Assembly (NCBI GenBank): GCA_945860595.1
Contig: CAMAQV010000030.1
Span: 1 to 36,136, forward strand
DNA length: 36,136 bases
Direction: 5' to 3'
DNA from: Comamonas sp. lk
GTDB taxonomy: Bacteria > Pseudomonadota > Gammaproteobacteria > Burkholderiales > Burkholderiaceae_C
Part shown: positions 10,657 through 19,233 of the stretch, one piece after another
Numbering within the stretch: the stretch's first letter is position 1
Layout: each line of letters begins with the position of its first letter
Notes under the pieces: generated by a model
Seen by the model: only the letters and a program-made list of their open reading frames with translations
Told to the model about the DNA's origin: nothing
Database searches by the model: none
Made by a program: the position numbers and the translations under genes

Positions 10657-12342
10657 ATGTCTGAATCTTTCGCAGCCCTGTTTGAAGAGTCACAAAAAGC
10701 CTCTGAAACCCGTATTGGCGAGGTCGTAACCGCCGAAGTCGTTCGCATCGAACACAACTTTGTCGTCGTCAACGCCGGCCTGAAGTCCGAAGCCTATGTT
10801 CCCCTGTCTGAGTTCAAAAGCGACCAGGGTGAACTCGAAGTCCAAGTTGGTGAATTTGTTTCGGTGGCCATTGTGGCCATGGAAAACGGCTATGGCGACA
10901 CCATTGTCAGCCGCGACACCGCCAAACGTTTGGCCTCGTGGATGAGCCTGGAAAAATCCCTCGAATCCGGTGAATTCGTCACTGGCACGACCAGCGGCAA
11001 AGTTAAAGGTGGCCTGACCGTGCTGGTCAACGGCATCCGCGCCTTCCTGCCCGGTTCGCTGGTGGACACCCGCCCGACCAAAGACCTCTCGCCATGGGAA
11101 AATAAAACCATGGAATTCAAGGTCATCAAGCTCGACCGCAAGCGCAACAACGTCGTGCTGTCACGCCGCGCGGTGATCGAAGCCTCGATGGGCGAAGAGC
11201 GCGCCAAGCTGATGACCACCCTCAAGGAAGGTTCCATCGTGCACGGTGTGGTCAAGAACATCACCGAATACGGTGCGTTTGTGGACTTGGGCGGTATCGA
11301 CGGCCTGCTGCACATCACCGATATGGCATGGCGCCGTGTCCGTCACCCGTCTGAAGTGGTCACGGCTGGCCAAGAAATCACCGCCAAGATCCTCAAGTTC
11401 GACACCGAGAAAAACCGCGTGTCCCTGGGTCTGAAGCAAATGGGCGATGACCCCTGGATGGGCGTCAACCGCCGCTACCCGCAAGGCACCCGCATGTTCG
11501 GCAAGATCACCAACATCGCCGACTACGGCGCGTTTGTGGAACTCGAGCCCGGCATCGAAGGTCTGGTTCACGTATCCGAAATGGACTGGACCAACAAGAA
11601 CGTGGCCCCCTCGAAAATCGTGGCCCTGGGCGACGAAGTCGAAGTCATGGTGCTGGAGATTGACGAAGACAAGCGCCGTATTTCCCTGGGTATGAAGCAA
11701 TGCCGTGCCAACCCCTGGCAGGAATTCGCGCTCAACACCAAGCGTGGCGACCGCGTCAAAGGCCCGATCAAGTCGATCACCGACTTCGGCGTGTTCGTGG
11801 GCCTGGCTGCCGGTATCGACGGCCTGGTGCACCTGTCTGACCTGTCCTGGAACGAAACCGGCGAAGCCGCTGTGCGCGAGTTCAAAAAGGGCCAGGAAGT
11901 CGAAGCCATCGTGCTGGCCGTGGACGTGGACCGGGAACGCATCTCGCTGGGTATCAAGCAACTCGACTCCGACCCGTTCACGACCTTTGTGTCCATGAAC
12001 GACAAGGGCCAGGTCGTGACTGGCAAAGTCAAGACCGTGGACGCCAAGGGCGCCGAGATCGATTTGGGCCAGGACATCATGGCCTACCTGCGCGCCTCCG
12101 AAATCAGCCGTGACCGCGTGGAAGACGCGCGCAATGTGCTCAAAGAGGGTGACGAGATCACCGCAGTCGTGGTGAACGTGGATCGCAAGACCCGCAATAT
12201 CCAGCTCTCCATCAAGGCCAAGGACGCTGCCGATGAGAGCGAAGCCATGGCCTCCCTGAGCCAGAACTCGCGCGAAAACGCGGGAACAACCAGCCTGGGT
12301 GCCCTGTTGCGCGCCAAGTTAGATAACAACTTAGCTGATTGA
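10657..12342 (+). CDS. rpsA: 30S ribosomal protein S1
   Basis: This 561-residue RNA-binding protein brings mRNA to the 30S subunit during initiation. Six S1 (OB-fold) repeats can be followed by eye, near residues 20-85, 105-170, 190-258, 275-345, 362-432 and 449-518. Repeats 3 to 5 carry the best-conserved YGAFV/FGVFV and DGL(L/V)H blocks. The length and repeat number match the full proteobacterial form. The 108-base leader after cmk (10549-10656) is GC-rich and holds no gene; S1 autoregulates through its leader in E. coli, but I do not see a specific element here. A strong terminator follows at 12361-12402. Confidence 0.98.
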   Translation: MSESFAALFEESQKASETRIGEVVTAEVVRIEHNFVVVNAGLKSEAYVPLSEFKSDQGELEVQVGEFVSVAIVAMENGYGDTIVSRDTAKRLASWMSLEKSLESGEFVTGTTSGKVKGGLTVLVNGIRAFLPGSLVDTRPTKDLSPWENKTMEFKVIKLDRKRNNVVLSRRAVIEASMGEERAKLMTTLKEGSIVHGVVKNITEYGAFVDLGGIDGLLHITDMAWRRVRHPSEVVTAGQEITAKILKFDTEKNRVSLGLKQMGDDPWMGVNRRYPQGTRMFGKITNIADYGAFVELEPGIEGLVHVSEMDWTNKNVAPSKIVALGDEVEVMVLEIDEDKRRISLGMKQCRANPWQEFALNTKRGDRVKGPIKSITDFGVFVGLAAGIDGLVHLSDLSWNETGEAAVREFKKGQEVEAIVLAVDVDRERISLGIKQLDSDPFTTFVSMNDKGQVVTGKVKTVDAKGAEIDLGQDIMAYLRASEISRDRVEDARNVLKEGDEITAVVVNVDRKTRNIQLSIKAKDAADESEAMASLSQNSRENAGTTSLGALLRAKLDNNLAD

Positions 12343-12360
12343 GCGCTGCATGTTGACGCG

Positions 12361-12402
12361 AAACAAGGGCCGCAGGTACGCTACCGGCGGCCCTTGTTTT
12401 TT
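12361..12402 (+). terminator. Strong rho-independent terminator after rpsA
   Basis: AAACAAGGGCCGC (12361-12373) pairs perfectly over 13 bases with GCGGCCCTTGTTT (12387-12399). A nested GGTA/TACC stem lies in the loop, and a T run reaches 12402. It lies 18 bases after the rpsA stop and ends 21 bases before the ihfB start, so ihfB must rely on read-through or its own promoter. Confidence 0.9.
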
Positions 12403-12423
12403 ACATTCTGTGGAAGACCTGCC

Positions 12424-12750
12424 ATGACCCGCTCTGATCTGGTCGAAGAACTGGCCAGCCAATTCAGCCAATTGACCCAACGCGACGCCGAAACCGCCGT
12501 CAAGGCGATTCTTGACGCCATGAATGACGCGCTGGTGCGCGGCCACCGCATTGAAATCCGTGGCTTTGGCAGCTTTACCGTCAACCGGAGGGCACCGCGC
12601 CAAGGCCGTAACCCACGCAGTGGCGCCAGCGTTGCCGTGCCCGAAAAACGGGTGCCGCACTTCAAACCCGGCAAGGCGCTGCGGGAAGCCGTGGACCAGA
12701 GCCCGGGCGCAGTGCGCGAGGTGCCCCTTGCAATTGTCCAGCCGGGCTGA
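12424..12750 (+). CDS. ihfB: Integration host factor subunit beta
   Basis: This 108-residue HU/IHF-family DNA-bending protein pairs with IhfA to bend DNA sharply at specific sites in transcription, replication and recombination. It has the family DNA-arm region [12 protein letters not shown] followed by the GRNPRSG arm tip, and the C-terminal FKPGKALR helix. Its C terminus is about ten residues longer than E. coli IhfB. The ATG at 12424, after GGAAG, is chosen; the ten codons upstream fall inside the rpsA terminator. The order rpsA-ihfB-lapA-lapB is conserved in proteobacteria. Confidence 0.96.
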   Translation: MTRSDLVEELASQFSQLTQRDAETAVKAILDAMNDALVRGHRIEIRGFGSFTVNRRAPRQGRNPRSGASVAVPEKRVPHFKPGKALREAVDQSPGAVREVPLAIVQPG

Positions 12751-12767
12751 GCACGGCTGAGGCCCCA

Positions 12768-13073
12768 GTGACACGCGTCGTCGCCTACCTGCAATGGGCT
12801 TTGAAAGCCTTTGCGTTTTTTACATTTTTCGCCTTCGCGCTGAATAACCAGGGAGACGCCACGGTGCGTTTCTTTTTTGGTTACGTTTGGACAGCGCCCA
12901 TGGTGCTGATCGTTTTGGGCGCTTTCGGGATCGGGCTCTTCATAGGCATTTTGGGCATGGTTCCGCGTTGGTGGGGACAGCGCCGTGCCGCAACCTTGGC
13001 CCGGCGGGGGGCGGTGGCCGCTGCGCCTACCGAGCCTAACGTGCCTGGGAACGCCCGCAGCCATGGACTTTGA
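12768..13073 (+). CDS. lapA: LapA family inner-membrane protein (DUF1049)
   Basis: This 101-residue membrane protein works with LapB in control of lipopolysaccharide assembly. Two hydrophobic segments are visible (about residues 10-25 and 42-64), with a short periplasmic-type loop between them and a basic cytoplasmic tail (WWGQRRAATLARR). The start is GTG at 12768, 17 bases after ihfB; no ATG lies at a suitable place. The 3' end overlaps lapB by 11 bases in another frame, which implies coupled translation. Assignment rests on the two-helix pattern, the PRWWGQR motif and position before lapB. Confidence 0.88.
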   Translation: MTRVVAYLQWALKAFAFFTFFAFALNNQGDATVRFFFGYVWTAPMVLIVLGAFGIGLFIGILGMVPRWWGQRRAATLARRGAVAAAPTEPNVPGNARSHGL

Positions 13074-14223
13074 CCCGGTTCTGGCCCTCCTGGGTTTGCC
13101 CCTGGCCTTCGTGCTGGGTTGGTTGGCCTCCCGGTTTGACCTGCGCCAGCTGCGACTCGATAACCGGCAGGCACCCAAAGCGTATTTCAAAGGTCTGAAT
13201 TTTTTGCTCAACGAGCAACAAGATCAGGCTATCGATGCATTTATTGAGGCCGTGCAAAACGACCCGGACACCTCGGACCTGCACTTCGCGCTGGGCAATC
13301 TGTTTCGCAGACGTGGAGAGTACGAGCGCGCTGTGCGGGTGCACCAGCACCTGCTGTCACGGGCGGACCTGAGCCAGGACGAACGACACCGTGCGCAGCA
13401 CGCGCTGGCGCTGGACTACTTGAAAGCCGGCTTGCTCGACCGCGCCGAGCAGGCCCTGCTGGCGCTGGAGGGCACCCGCTTTGAGATTGAGGCGCGGCTA
13501 GCGCTGCTAGCCAATTACGAGCGCTCGCGGGATTGGGCGGGCGCAGACCGTGTGGCCCAGTTGCTCGAAGACAGCGGTCAGGGCAGCTTTGAGACCCGGC
13601 GAGCCCATTACCTGTGCGAGCAGGCGGCGGAGTGTCTGTCGGCATCGAACAGCCGGCAGGCGCAATCCCTGTTGTTGCAGGCCATTACCATGTCGCCGCA
13701 GGCCGTCCGTGGGCGGCTTGCCCTCGCTGCGCTGCACAGCAGCGCGGGCGACACCCGGCAGGCCTGGGAGACGCTTTCGCTGGCACTGGCGCAGTGCCTG
13801 CCTGCAAGTGCGCCCCTGATGGCACCGGCCTTGGCGCAGTCGGCTGTCGCCGCCGGGCAGGTCAACACGGCCCTGACGCTTCTGGAAGACTGCTACTCCC
13901 ACACTCCGGCGCTAGACGTGCTGGACGCGATCGTGACCTTGCAAAGCCTGGATCCGGCACGCCACGCCAGCGCCCGCGAGCGCTACGCCCTGCATCTGGA
14001 AAAAGAACCTTCGCTGGTGGCGGCATCTAAGTGGATAGCAGGTGAAGTCTTGTCGCAGGAACAATTCCATCCCCACGTGCAACGGGCGCTGGACCATGCC
14101 GTGAGGCCACTTTCGCGTTATCGTTGCATGGCCTGCGGCTTTGAGGCCACGCGCTACTTCTGGCAGTGCCCGGGCTGCCAGGCCTGGGACAGCTATCCTG
14201 CCCGCCGCATTGAAGAACTTTGA
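13063..14223 (+). CDS. lapB: Lipopolysaccharide assembly protein LapB (YciM)
   Basis: This 386-residue protein has an N-terminal membrane anchor (about residues 3-20), a cytoplasmic tetratricopeptide-repeat array from about 35 to 345, and a C-terminal rubredoxin-like zinc site (CxxC in YRCMACGF and CxxC in QCPGCQAW). In E. coli LapB presents LpxC to the FtsH protease and so limits LPS synthesis. The segment KAYFKGLNFLLNEQQDQAID at the first repeat is family-typical. The ATG at 13063 overlaps lapA. Heptose genes for the LPS core follow directly, so this block groups LPS regulation with core synthesis. Confidence 0.95.
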   Translation: MDFDPVLALLGLPLAFVLGWLASRFDLRQLRLDNRQAPKAYFKGLNFLLNEQQDQAIDAFIEAVQNDPDTSDLHFALGNLFRRRGEYERAVRVHQHLLSRADLSQDERHRAQHALALDYLKAGLLDRAEQALLALEGTRFEIEARLALLANYERSRDWAGADRVAQLLEDSGQGSFETRRAHYLCEQAAECLSASNSRQAQSLLLQAITMSPQAVRGRLALAALHSSAGDTRQAWETLSLALAQCLPASAPLMAPALAQSAVAAGQVNTALTLLEDCYSHTPALDVLDAIVTLQSLDPARHASARERYALHLEKEPSLVAASKWIAGEVLSQEQFHPHVQRALDHAVRPLSRYRCMACGFEATRYFWQCPGCQAWDSYPARRIEEL

Positions 14224-14231
14224 CATCCACT

Positions 14232-15179
14232 ATGACAACCGGCTTGACTCCCCTGCCCCCACATTCCCGGCTTGCCGATGCCCATGTACTGGTCGTCGGC
14301 GATGTGATGCTGGACCGTTACTGGTACGGAGCGGTGGACCGCATCTCGCCCGAAGCCCCGGTGCCCGTGGTGCGGGTCACCCGGGAGGAGGAGCGCAGCG
14401 GCGGCGCGGCTAACGTTGCGCACAATGTGGCGGCCTTGGGCGCGCAGGCCGCCCTGCTCAGCGTAGTGGGAGACGACGACGCCAGCCAGCGCCTGGAGGC
14501 CCTGCTGGCGACAACCGGTATTCAGACCCACTTTGCGCGCGACCCGGAATTAAAGACCACGGTGAAATTGCGCGTGATCGGACGCCAGCAACAACTGATA
14601 CGGCTAGATTTTGAAAATACCCCACGGCTGGAGTTGCTGGCCAGCCAAACCGCCCGCCTGGCCGAGCTGGCACCAGGCTGCAGCGCGGTCTTGTTCTCGG
14701 ACTACGGCAAAGGCGGCCTGGACCATGTTGCGGACATGATCGCCCTGGCACGGGGGCTGGCCATTCCAACCCTGATCGATCCCAAAGGCAGCGACTACAG
14801 CAGCTACCGTGGAGCCACTTTGATCACGCCGAACCGCGCCGAGCTGCAGCAGGTGGTTGGCACCTGGCGCGACGAGGCGGATCTGCGCGCCAAGGCGCAG
14901 GCGCTGCGCGAAAGCCTGCATTTGGACGCGATCCTCCTGACCCGCAGCGAAGAGGGCATGACTCTGTATGACGCAGCGGGCGAATTCAGCATCGGGGCGC
15001 AAGCCCGCGAGGTGTTCGATGTCACCGGTGCGGGCGATACGGTCATTGCCACCATGGGTGCGCTGATAGCAGCGGGCCTGACCCCGCGCCAGGCCCTGCC
15101 CTGGGCTAACAAGGCCGGGGGCATTGTGGTGGGCAAATTTGGCACCGCGTCGGTGTCCTACCAGGAGTTGTCTGCATGA
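14232..15179 (+). CDS. hldA: D-glycero-beta-D-manno-heptose-7-phosphate kinase (RfaE1/HldA)
   Basis: This 315-residue PfkB/ribokinase-family enzyme phosphorylates heptose 7-phosphate at C1 on the way to ADP-heptose for the LPS core. [11 protein letters not shown] is near the N terminus, the GG(A)AN motif follows at about 62-66, and the anion-hole/catalytic motif VTGAGDT is near the C terminus. It lacks the adenylyltransferase half of the 477-residue E. coli HldE, so that activity must be a separate gene elsewhere. The ATG at 14232 is chosen; a TTG at 14220 overlapping the lapB stop is an alternative that would add four residues. The stop overlaps hldD in ATGA. Confidence 0.93.
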   Translation: MTTGLTPLPPHSRLADAHVLVVGDVMLDRYWYGAVDRISPEAPVPVVRVTREEERSGGAANVAHNVAALGAQAALLSVVGDDDASQRLEALLATTGIQTHFARDPELKTTVKLRVIGRQQQLIRLDFENTPRLELLASQTARLAELAPGCSAVLFSDYGKGGLDHVADMIALARGLAIPTLIDPKGSDYSSYRGATLITPNRAELQQVVGTWRDEADLRAKAQALRESLHLDAILLTRSEEGMTLYDAAGEFSIGAQAREVFDVTGAGDTVIATMGALIAAGLTPRQALPWANKAGGIVVGKFGTASVSYQELSA

Positions 15180-16183
15180 CACGCATCGTGGTCACCGGCG
15201 CAGCCGGGTTTATTGGCAGCAACATCATCCAGGGCCTGAATGCCCGTGGAATCACCGACATCATTGCCGTAGATGATCTGACACAAGGGGACAAATTCCG
15301 CAATCTGGCGGATCTGGCGATCAGCGACTATGTCGACGCCACCGACTTCTACAGCGACTTTGCCAAAGGCGCATTTGGCACTGTCGAAGCAGTGTTCCAT
15401 GAAGGTGCCTGCAGCGACACTATGGAGCACAACGGCAAATTCATGATGGCTAATAACTACGCCGTCTCTTTGCAATTGTTCGAAGCTGCGCAGGTACGTA
15501 AAGTCCGTTTGTTGTACGCGTCCTCGGCAGCCACGTATGGCGGCTCCAGCGTGTTTGCGGAGGATCCGGCCCATGAAGCACCGCTCAACGTGTACGGCTA
15601 CTCCAAGCTGCTGTTCGACCAAAAAATGCGGGCGACGCTGGGCGCACAGTTTGAGCGCGCCCATTCACAGGTGGTGGGCTTTCGCTATTTCAACGTGTAT
15701 GGTCCGCGCGAGCAGCATAAAGGCCGAATGGCCAGCGTGGCATTCCACCAGTTTCACCAGTTCCAAGCCGAGGGGCGGGTCAAACTCTTTGCCGATTACG
15801 GCGGCTATGCCGCCGGTGCGCAAATGCGGGACTTTGTGTTTGTCGACGACGTGGTGGCGGTCAATCTCTGGTTTTTTGACCATCCTCAGACAAGCGGCCT
15901 TTTCAACCTGGGAACAGGGCGGGCCCAGCCCTTCAATGACGTGGCCTGCGCCGTGGTCAACAGCGCACGCGTGGCGCGCGGCGAATCGGCACGCGGGCTA
16001 CAGGTGCTGGTCGAACAGGGACAGATTGAATACATCCCGTTCCCAGACGCCTTGCGCGGCAAATACCAGTGCTTCACCCAGGCCGATCTGGGCGCGCTGC
16101 GCCGCGCTGGCTGCGACCATGTTTTTGCCGATGTCGGGCAGGGGGTTGCGGCCTACGCCGCGCGCCTACCGACCAGCGCCTGA
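15176..16183 (+). CDS. hldD: ADP-L-glycero-D-manno-heptose-6-epimerase
   Basis: This 335-residue extended short-chain dehydrogenase epimerises ADP-D,D-heptose to the L,D form, the last step of the core-heptose precursor. The nucleotide-binding motif [10 protein letters not shown] is at residues 7-16. The catalytic Ser lies in SSAATYG, and YxxxK is in YGYSK. HldD-typical segments such as [17 protein letters not shown] and [10 protein letters not shown] are clear. It is translationally coupled to hldA by a 4-base overlap and completes the visible heptose pathway segment. Confidence 0.96.
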   Translation: MTRIVVTGAAGFIGSNIIQGLNARGITDIIAVDDLTQGDKFRNLADLAISDYVDATDFYSDFAKGAFGTVEAVFHEGACSDTMEHNGKFMMANNYAVSLQLFEAAQVRKVRLLYASSAATYGGSSVFAEDPAHEAPLNVYGYSKLLFDQKMRATLGAQFERAHSQVVGFRYFNVYGPREQHKGRMASVAFHQFHQFQAEGRVKLFADYGGYAAGAQMRDFVFVDDVVAVNLWFFDHPQTSGLFNLGTGRAQPFNDVACAVVNSARVARGESARGLQVLVEQGQIEYIPFPDALRGKYQCFTQADLGALRRAGCDHVFADVGQGVAAYAARLPTSA

Positions 16184-16219
16184 CCCTAGCCCCAGGCCAG
16201 CCCAGCCCTCCATAGAACC

Positions 16220-16546
16220 ATGGCACCCACACCGTCCCTGGAGTGCGCGCAGACGACACCGAGGGCGTTGGAGCGCCCTTTGCGCACCTGCGCCGCAGTG
16301 GCGCTGGCGCTGGTGACCGGCCTTTCGATGGCCACGGACATCAACCTAGCCAACGAGGCCGAGCTCGACGGTATCCGCGGCTTCGGGCCGCCCACGACCG
16401 TGCGCATCCTGCAGGAGCGGGCCAAAGCACCCTTTGCCAGCTGGGCGGACCTGATGCGCCGTATCAAAGGCATCAAACAAGCCCGGGCCCGTCAACTATC
16501 CAGCGAAGGGCTGACCGTCAACGGCCAGACCTACCCCACACCATGA
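16220..16546 (+). CDS. ComEA-like helix-hairpin-helix DNA-binding protein
   Basis: This 108-residue protein has a hydrophobic N-terminal segment (about residues 22-37, ending near SMA|TD) that looks like a signal peptide. A short helix-hairpin-helix domain follows, with INLANEAEL, the hairpin IRGFG and a second IKGIK hairpin. This is the small single-domain ComEA type, which in competent bacteria binds incoming DNA in the periplasm. The first ~20 residues are unusually long for a signal peptide n-region, so the true start may be a later non-ATG codon (for example TTG at 16268). A structural or nucleoid role cannot be excluded. It overlaps crcB in ATGA. Confidence 0.8.
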   Translation: MAPTPSLECAQTTPRALERPLRTCAAVALALVTGLSMATDINLANEAELDGIRGFGPPTTVRILQERAKAPFASWADLMRRIKGIKQARARQLSSEGLTVNGQTYPTP

Positions 16547-16956
16547 TGGGCGTACTTGCCATTTGCCTGGGGGCCTGCATGGGCGCGTTGGCGCGTTGGC
16601 AACTCGGCCTCTGGCTGAACCAGCCACCGCGCCTCGAGGCCGGTGACGCGGTGCTGGCGGGGCACTACCTGCCCTGGGGTACGCTGGCAGCCAATTTGAT
16701 CGGTGGCTATCTGGTGGGCGTGTGTGTGGCGGTGTTTCAGGCGCTGCCCGATCTGGACCCGGCCTGGCGGCTCGCGCTGGTCACCGGATTTCTGGGCGCT
16801 TTAACCACCTTTTCCAGTTTTTCGGCAGAAGTGGTCACCATGCTGGGCCAACAGCGCTACGCGCTGGCGCTCGGCACCGCCGCCATCCATCTGCTGGGGT
16901 CGCTGACTCTGACCGTGGCCGGCATGCGAACGGTGGATGTGCTTGCAGGGCGCTGA
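16543..16956 (+). CDS. crcB: Fluoride ion channel CrcB/Fluc
   Basis: This 137-residue membrane protein exports fluoride as a dual-topology dimer. Four hydrophobic segments are visible. Conserved features are GALARW, TLAANLIGGYLVG with the pore Asn, and GFLGALTTFSSFS with the phenylalanines and serine of the fluoride path. The ATG at 16543 overlaps the comEA stop; the next codon is also ATG. No fluoride riboswitch is expected this close after comEA and none is seen. It ends the conserved plus-strand block. Confidence 0.93.
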   Translation: MMGVLAICLGACMGALARWQLGLWLNQPPRLEAGDAVLAGHYLPWGTLAANLIGGYLVGVCVAVFQALPDLDPAWRLALVTGFLGALTTFSSFSAEVVTMLGQQRYALALGTAAIHLLGSLTLTVAGMRTVDVLAGR

Positions 16957-17028
16957 GGGCTGGCACGTCGCATCGCAGGTTAGCCGCGCAGGGGCACCAG
17001 TCCCCAATCCGGTCGGAAATAAGCCCTA

Positions 17029-17125
17029 TTGATACAAACCTAGTGTTTACCCTATAAGCAAAAAAAGTATAAGTTCTGTACTCTTTTCTCGGTAGTTCAC
17101 TTAGTGGTCAGTGCGTAAGATGACC
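17029..17125 (+). promoter_or_regulatory. AT-rich control region of the polyol operon with candidate promoter and inverted repeat
   Basis: The 208-base gap after crcB becomes AT-rich from about 17025. TTGATA (17029-17034) and TATAAG (17053-17058) form a sigma-70-like pair with an 18-base spacer, each matching 5 of 6. Downstream, GGTCA (17106-17110) and TGACC (17121-17125) form an inverted repeat with a ten-base spacer that could be an operator. Both are candidates; the AraC-family regulator encoded next could act here. Confidence 0.45.
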
Positions 17126-17164
17126 GCATAGCTTGAGTCATACACAGCCATTAGGAGTCACAAC

Positions 17165-18088
17165 GTGTCACCCTACCTCGAGTTGGTCGGAATCCAGGAG
17201 CAAGAGTCGTTCAAGGTGTGGACGCACGGCTACCCCTATGAGACCGTGCGCTGGCATTTCCACCCGGAATACGAGCTCAACCTCATTACCCATACCTCGG
17301 GCCGGTTTTACGTCGGTGACCATACCGGCATCTTTGAGCCCGGCCAGCTGGTGCTGATGGGGCCGCACGTACCCCACAACTGGATCAGCGACGTACCGCA
17401 AAACCAATCCGTTCCCGAGCGTTGCATCGTGTTGCAGTTTTCCAGCAAAAGCATTCAGGGCGGGATTGAGGCCTTTCCAGAATTGGCCGCCCTCAAAGAT
17501 CTGTTGCACCACGCACAGCGCGGCATTTTGTTTTCTCCGGCTGCCGCACAAGAAGCCGCTCGCATGATGCGCGAATTGCTGGTAGCCCGCGGTTTTCAGC
17601 GGGTGTACAAATTGCTGGCCTTGCTTGAATTTTTATCCACGGCGCAGGACAGCACGCTGCTGGCAAGCCCCAGCTTCCAGCCCGACCCACAGAGCTACCA
17701 ATCCTCCACCATCAACCAGGTGCTGACCTACCTGGTGGATCACCTGGCCGAGCCACTCACCGAATCGCACTTAGCGCGCTATGCCGGTATGCAACCCAGC
17801 GCTTTTTCGCGCTTCTTCCGCCGCCACACCGACATACCGTTTATCAAATACCTCAACCGCTTGCGCATCAACCGCGCCAGCGAGCTGTTGATCAGCTCCG
17901 ACATGTCGGTCACCGACATCTGCTACGCCTGCGGCTTTAACAACGTGGCCAATTTCAACCGGCAGTTTCTGGGGCAGAAAGCCATGCCGCCCTCGCACTA
18001 CCGGCGCTACTACCGCATGAACGATGGCTGCGACACCACCAACCGCAGCGTTGACCGCCGGCGCGCCACGGTGCGCGCACTGCAGTAA
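17165..18088 (+). CDS. AraC-family transcriptional regulator
   Basis: This 307-residue regulator has an N-terminal cupin-like ligand domain with the metal/sugar-pocket pattern WHFHPEYEL (His31, His33) and GPHVPHNW. Its C-terminal AraC/XylS domain (about 185-290) contains two helix-turn-helix units. The second, with ISSDMSVTDICYACGF and FNRQF, is the usual signature. The start is GTG at 17165, seven bases after AGGAG (17153-17157). It heads the sugar-alcohol operon in the same direction, with a 48-base gap and no terminator before the dehydrogenase. It probably controls the operon and itself in response to the imported polyol or a derivative. The inducer is unknown. Confidence 0.92.
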   Translation: MSPYLELVGIQEQESFKVWTHGYPYETVRWHFHPEYELNLITHTSGRFYVGDHTGIFEPGQLVLMGPHVPHNWISDVPQNQSVPERCIVLQFSSKSIQGGIEAFPELAALKDLLHHAQRGILFSPAAAQEAARMMRELLVARGFQRVYKLLALLEFLSTAQDSTLLASPSFQPDPQSYQSSTINQVLTYLVDHLAEPLTESHLARYAGMQPSAFSRFFRRHTDIPFIKYLNRLRINRASELLISSDMSVTDICYACGFNNVANFNRQFLGQKAMPPSHYRRYYRMNDGCDTTNRSVDRRRATVRALQ

Positions 18089-18136
18089 ACCGCAGCGCCT
18101 ACCCACCCTTTTATCAACCCCATCCCACCCGACTCC

Positions 18137-19231
18137 ATGAACACAACAACGCCCGATATGCAAGCTGTCGTCTGCCACGGCCCCAAGGATTACCGCCTGG
18201 AGCGGGTCGCGCGACCCCGACCCGGTCCCCACCAGCTCGTGATTGAAATCGCCGCCTGCGGCATTTGCGCAAGCGACTGCAAATGCTATTCGGGTGCCGC
18301 CATGTTCTGGGGTGGCAATGGCAAACCCTCGTGGGTCAAAGCGCCGGTTATCCCAGGCCATGAATTTTTCGGCTATGTGGTGGAAGCCGGGCCAGGCGCG
18401 CTGGAGCATTTCGACGTCACCATCGGTGCGCGCGTGATCGCCGAGCAAATTGTTCCCTGCGGCAAATGCCGCTATTGCGTATCAGGTGATTACCACATGT
18501 GCGAAGTGCACAATATTTTCGGCTTCCAGCGGCTGGTCGCCGATGGCGGGATGGCGGAGTTCATGCTGCTGCCCGCCAACGCGCGGGTGCACAAGATTCC
18601 CGAGTCGCTGTCGGTTGGCGACGCGGCCATGATCGAGCCCATGGCCTGCGCCGTACACACCGTCAACCGCGCGGACATCCAGTTCGATGACGTCGTCGTG
18701 ATTGCAGGTGCCGGGCCGCTGGGCCTGGGCATGGTGCAGCTGGCCAAACTCAAGACCCCGAAGAAGCTGGTGGTGATTGACCTGGTTCCCCAGCGACTGG
18801 CGCTGGCAAAAGCCTTTGGCGCGGATGTCACGATCAACCCGGAAACAGACGATGCCCTGGCCATCATTCAGGGGCTGACCCAAGGCTATGGTTGCGATGT
18901 CTACATCGAAACGACTGGCGTTCCGGCCGGTGTGACGCAGGGGCTGGAGCTGATCCGCAAACTCGGCCGCTTTGTGGAGTTCAGCGTCTTTGGCAAGGAA
19001 ACATCGGCCGACTGGTCCATCATCGGTGACCGCAAAGAGCTCGACGTGCGCGGCTCGCACCTGGGCCCGTATTGCTACCCGGTGGTGATTGACCTGATGG
19101 AGCGCGGGCTGCTGACCTCGCGCGGCATCGTCACCCACAATTTCAGCCTGAACGAATGGGAGGCCGCCTTCGGCATCGCCAATTCATTTGATTCGATCAA
19201 GGTTCTGCTCAAACCGGGACGCAGCGCATAA
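18137..19231 (+). CDS. Zinc-dependent polyol dehydrogenase, erythritol/L-threitol dehydrogenase-like
   Basis: This 364-residue medium-chain dehydrogenase is predicted to oxidise a sugar alcohol to a ketose with NAD(P). Catalytic zinc ligands are Cys44, His75 and Glu76 (GICASD, GHE). The structural zinc site is Cys108, 111, 114 and 122 (PCGKCRYC...MC). The Rossmann motif is GAGPLGLG. From memory, segments such as VVCHGPKDYRLE, ICASDCKCY, EQIVPC and YHMC resemble the erythritol/L-threitol dehydrogenase (EltD) described in Mycolicibacterium smegmatis more than sorbitol or threonine dehydrogenases. That similarity is recalled, not computed. It lies between the regulator and a sugar kinase two bases downstream, so its ketose product is a likely kinase or epimerase substrate. 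Confidence 0.85.
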   Translation: MNTTTPDMQAVVCHGPKDYRLERVARPRPGPHQLVIEIAACGICASDCKCYSGAAMFWGGNGKPSWVKAPVIPGHEFFGYVVEAGPGALEHFDVTIGARVIAEQIVPCGKCRYCVSGDYHMCEVHNIFGFQRLVADGGMAEFMLLPANARVHKIPESLSVGDAAMIEPMACAVHTVNRADIQFDDVVVIAGAGPLGLGMVQLAKLKTPKKLVVIDLVPQRLALAKAFGADVTINPETDDALAIIQGLTQGYGCDVYIETTGVPAGVTQGLELIRKLGRFVEFSVFGKETSADWSIIGDRKELDVRGSHLGPYCYPVVIDLMERGLLTSRGIVTHNFSLNEWEAAFGIANSFDSIKVLLKPGRSA

Positions 19232-19233
19232 GC

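Noticed and set aside
14220-14231. TTG start for hldA overlapping the lapB stop
   Set aside because: The ATG at 14232 is a stronger start codon, and the four extra residues are not family-conserved; kept as an alternative.
16957-17028. Short GGGG...CCCC hairpin after crcB as a terminator, or a fluoride riboswitch
   Set aside because: The stem is only four bases with no T-run, and a fluoride riboswitch would lie upstream of crcB, where comEA overlaps it.
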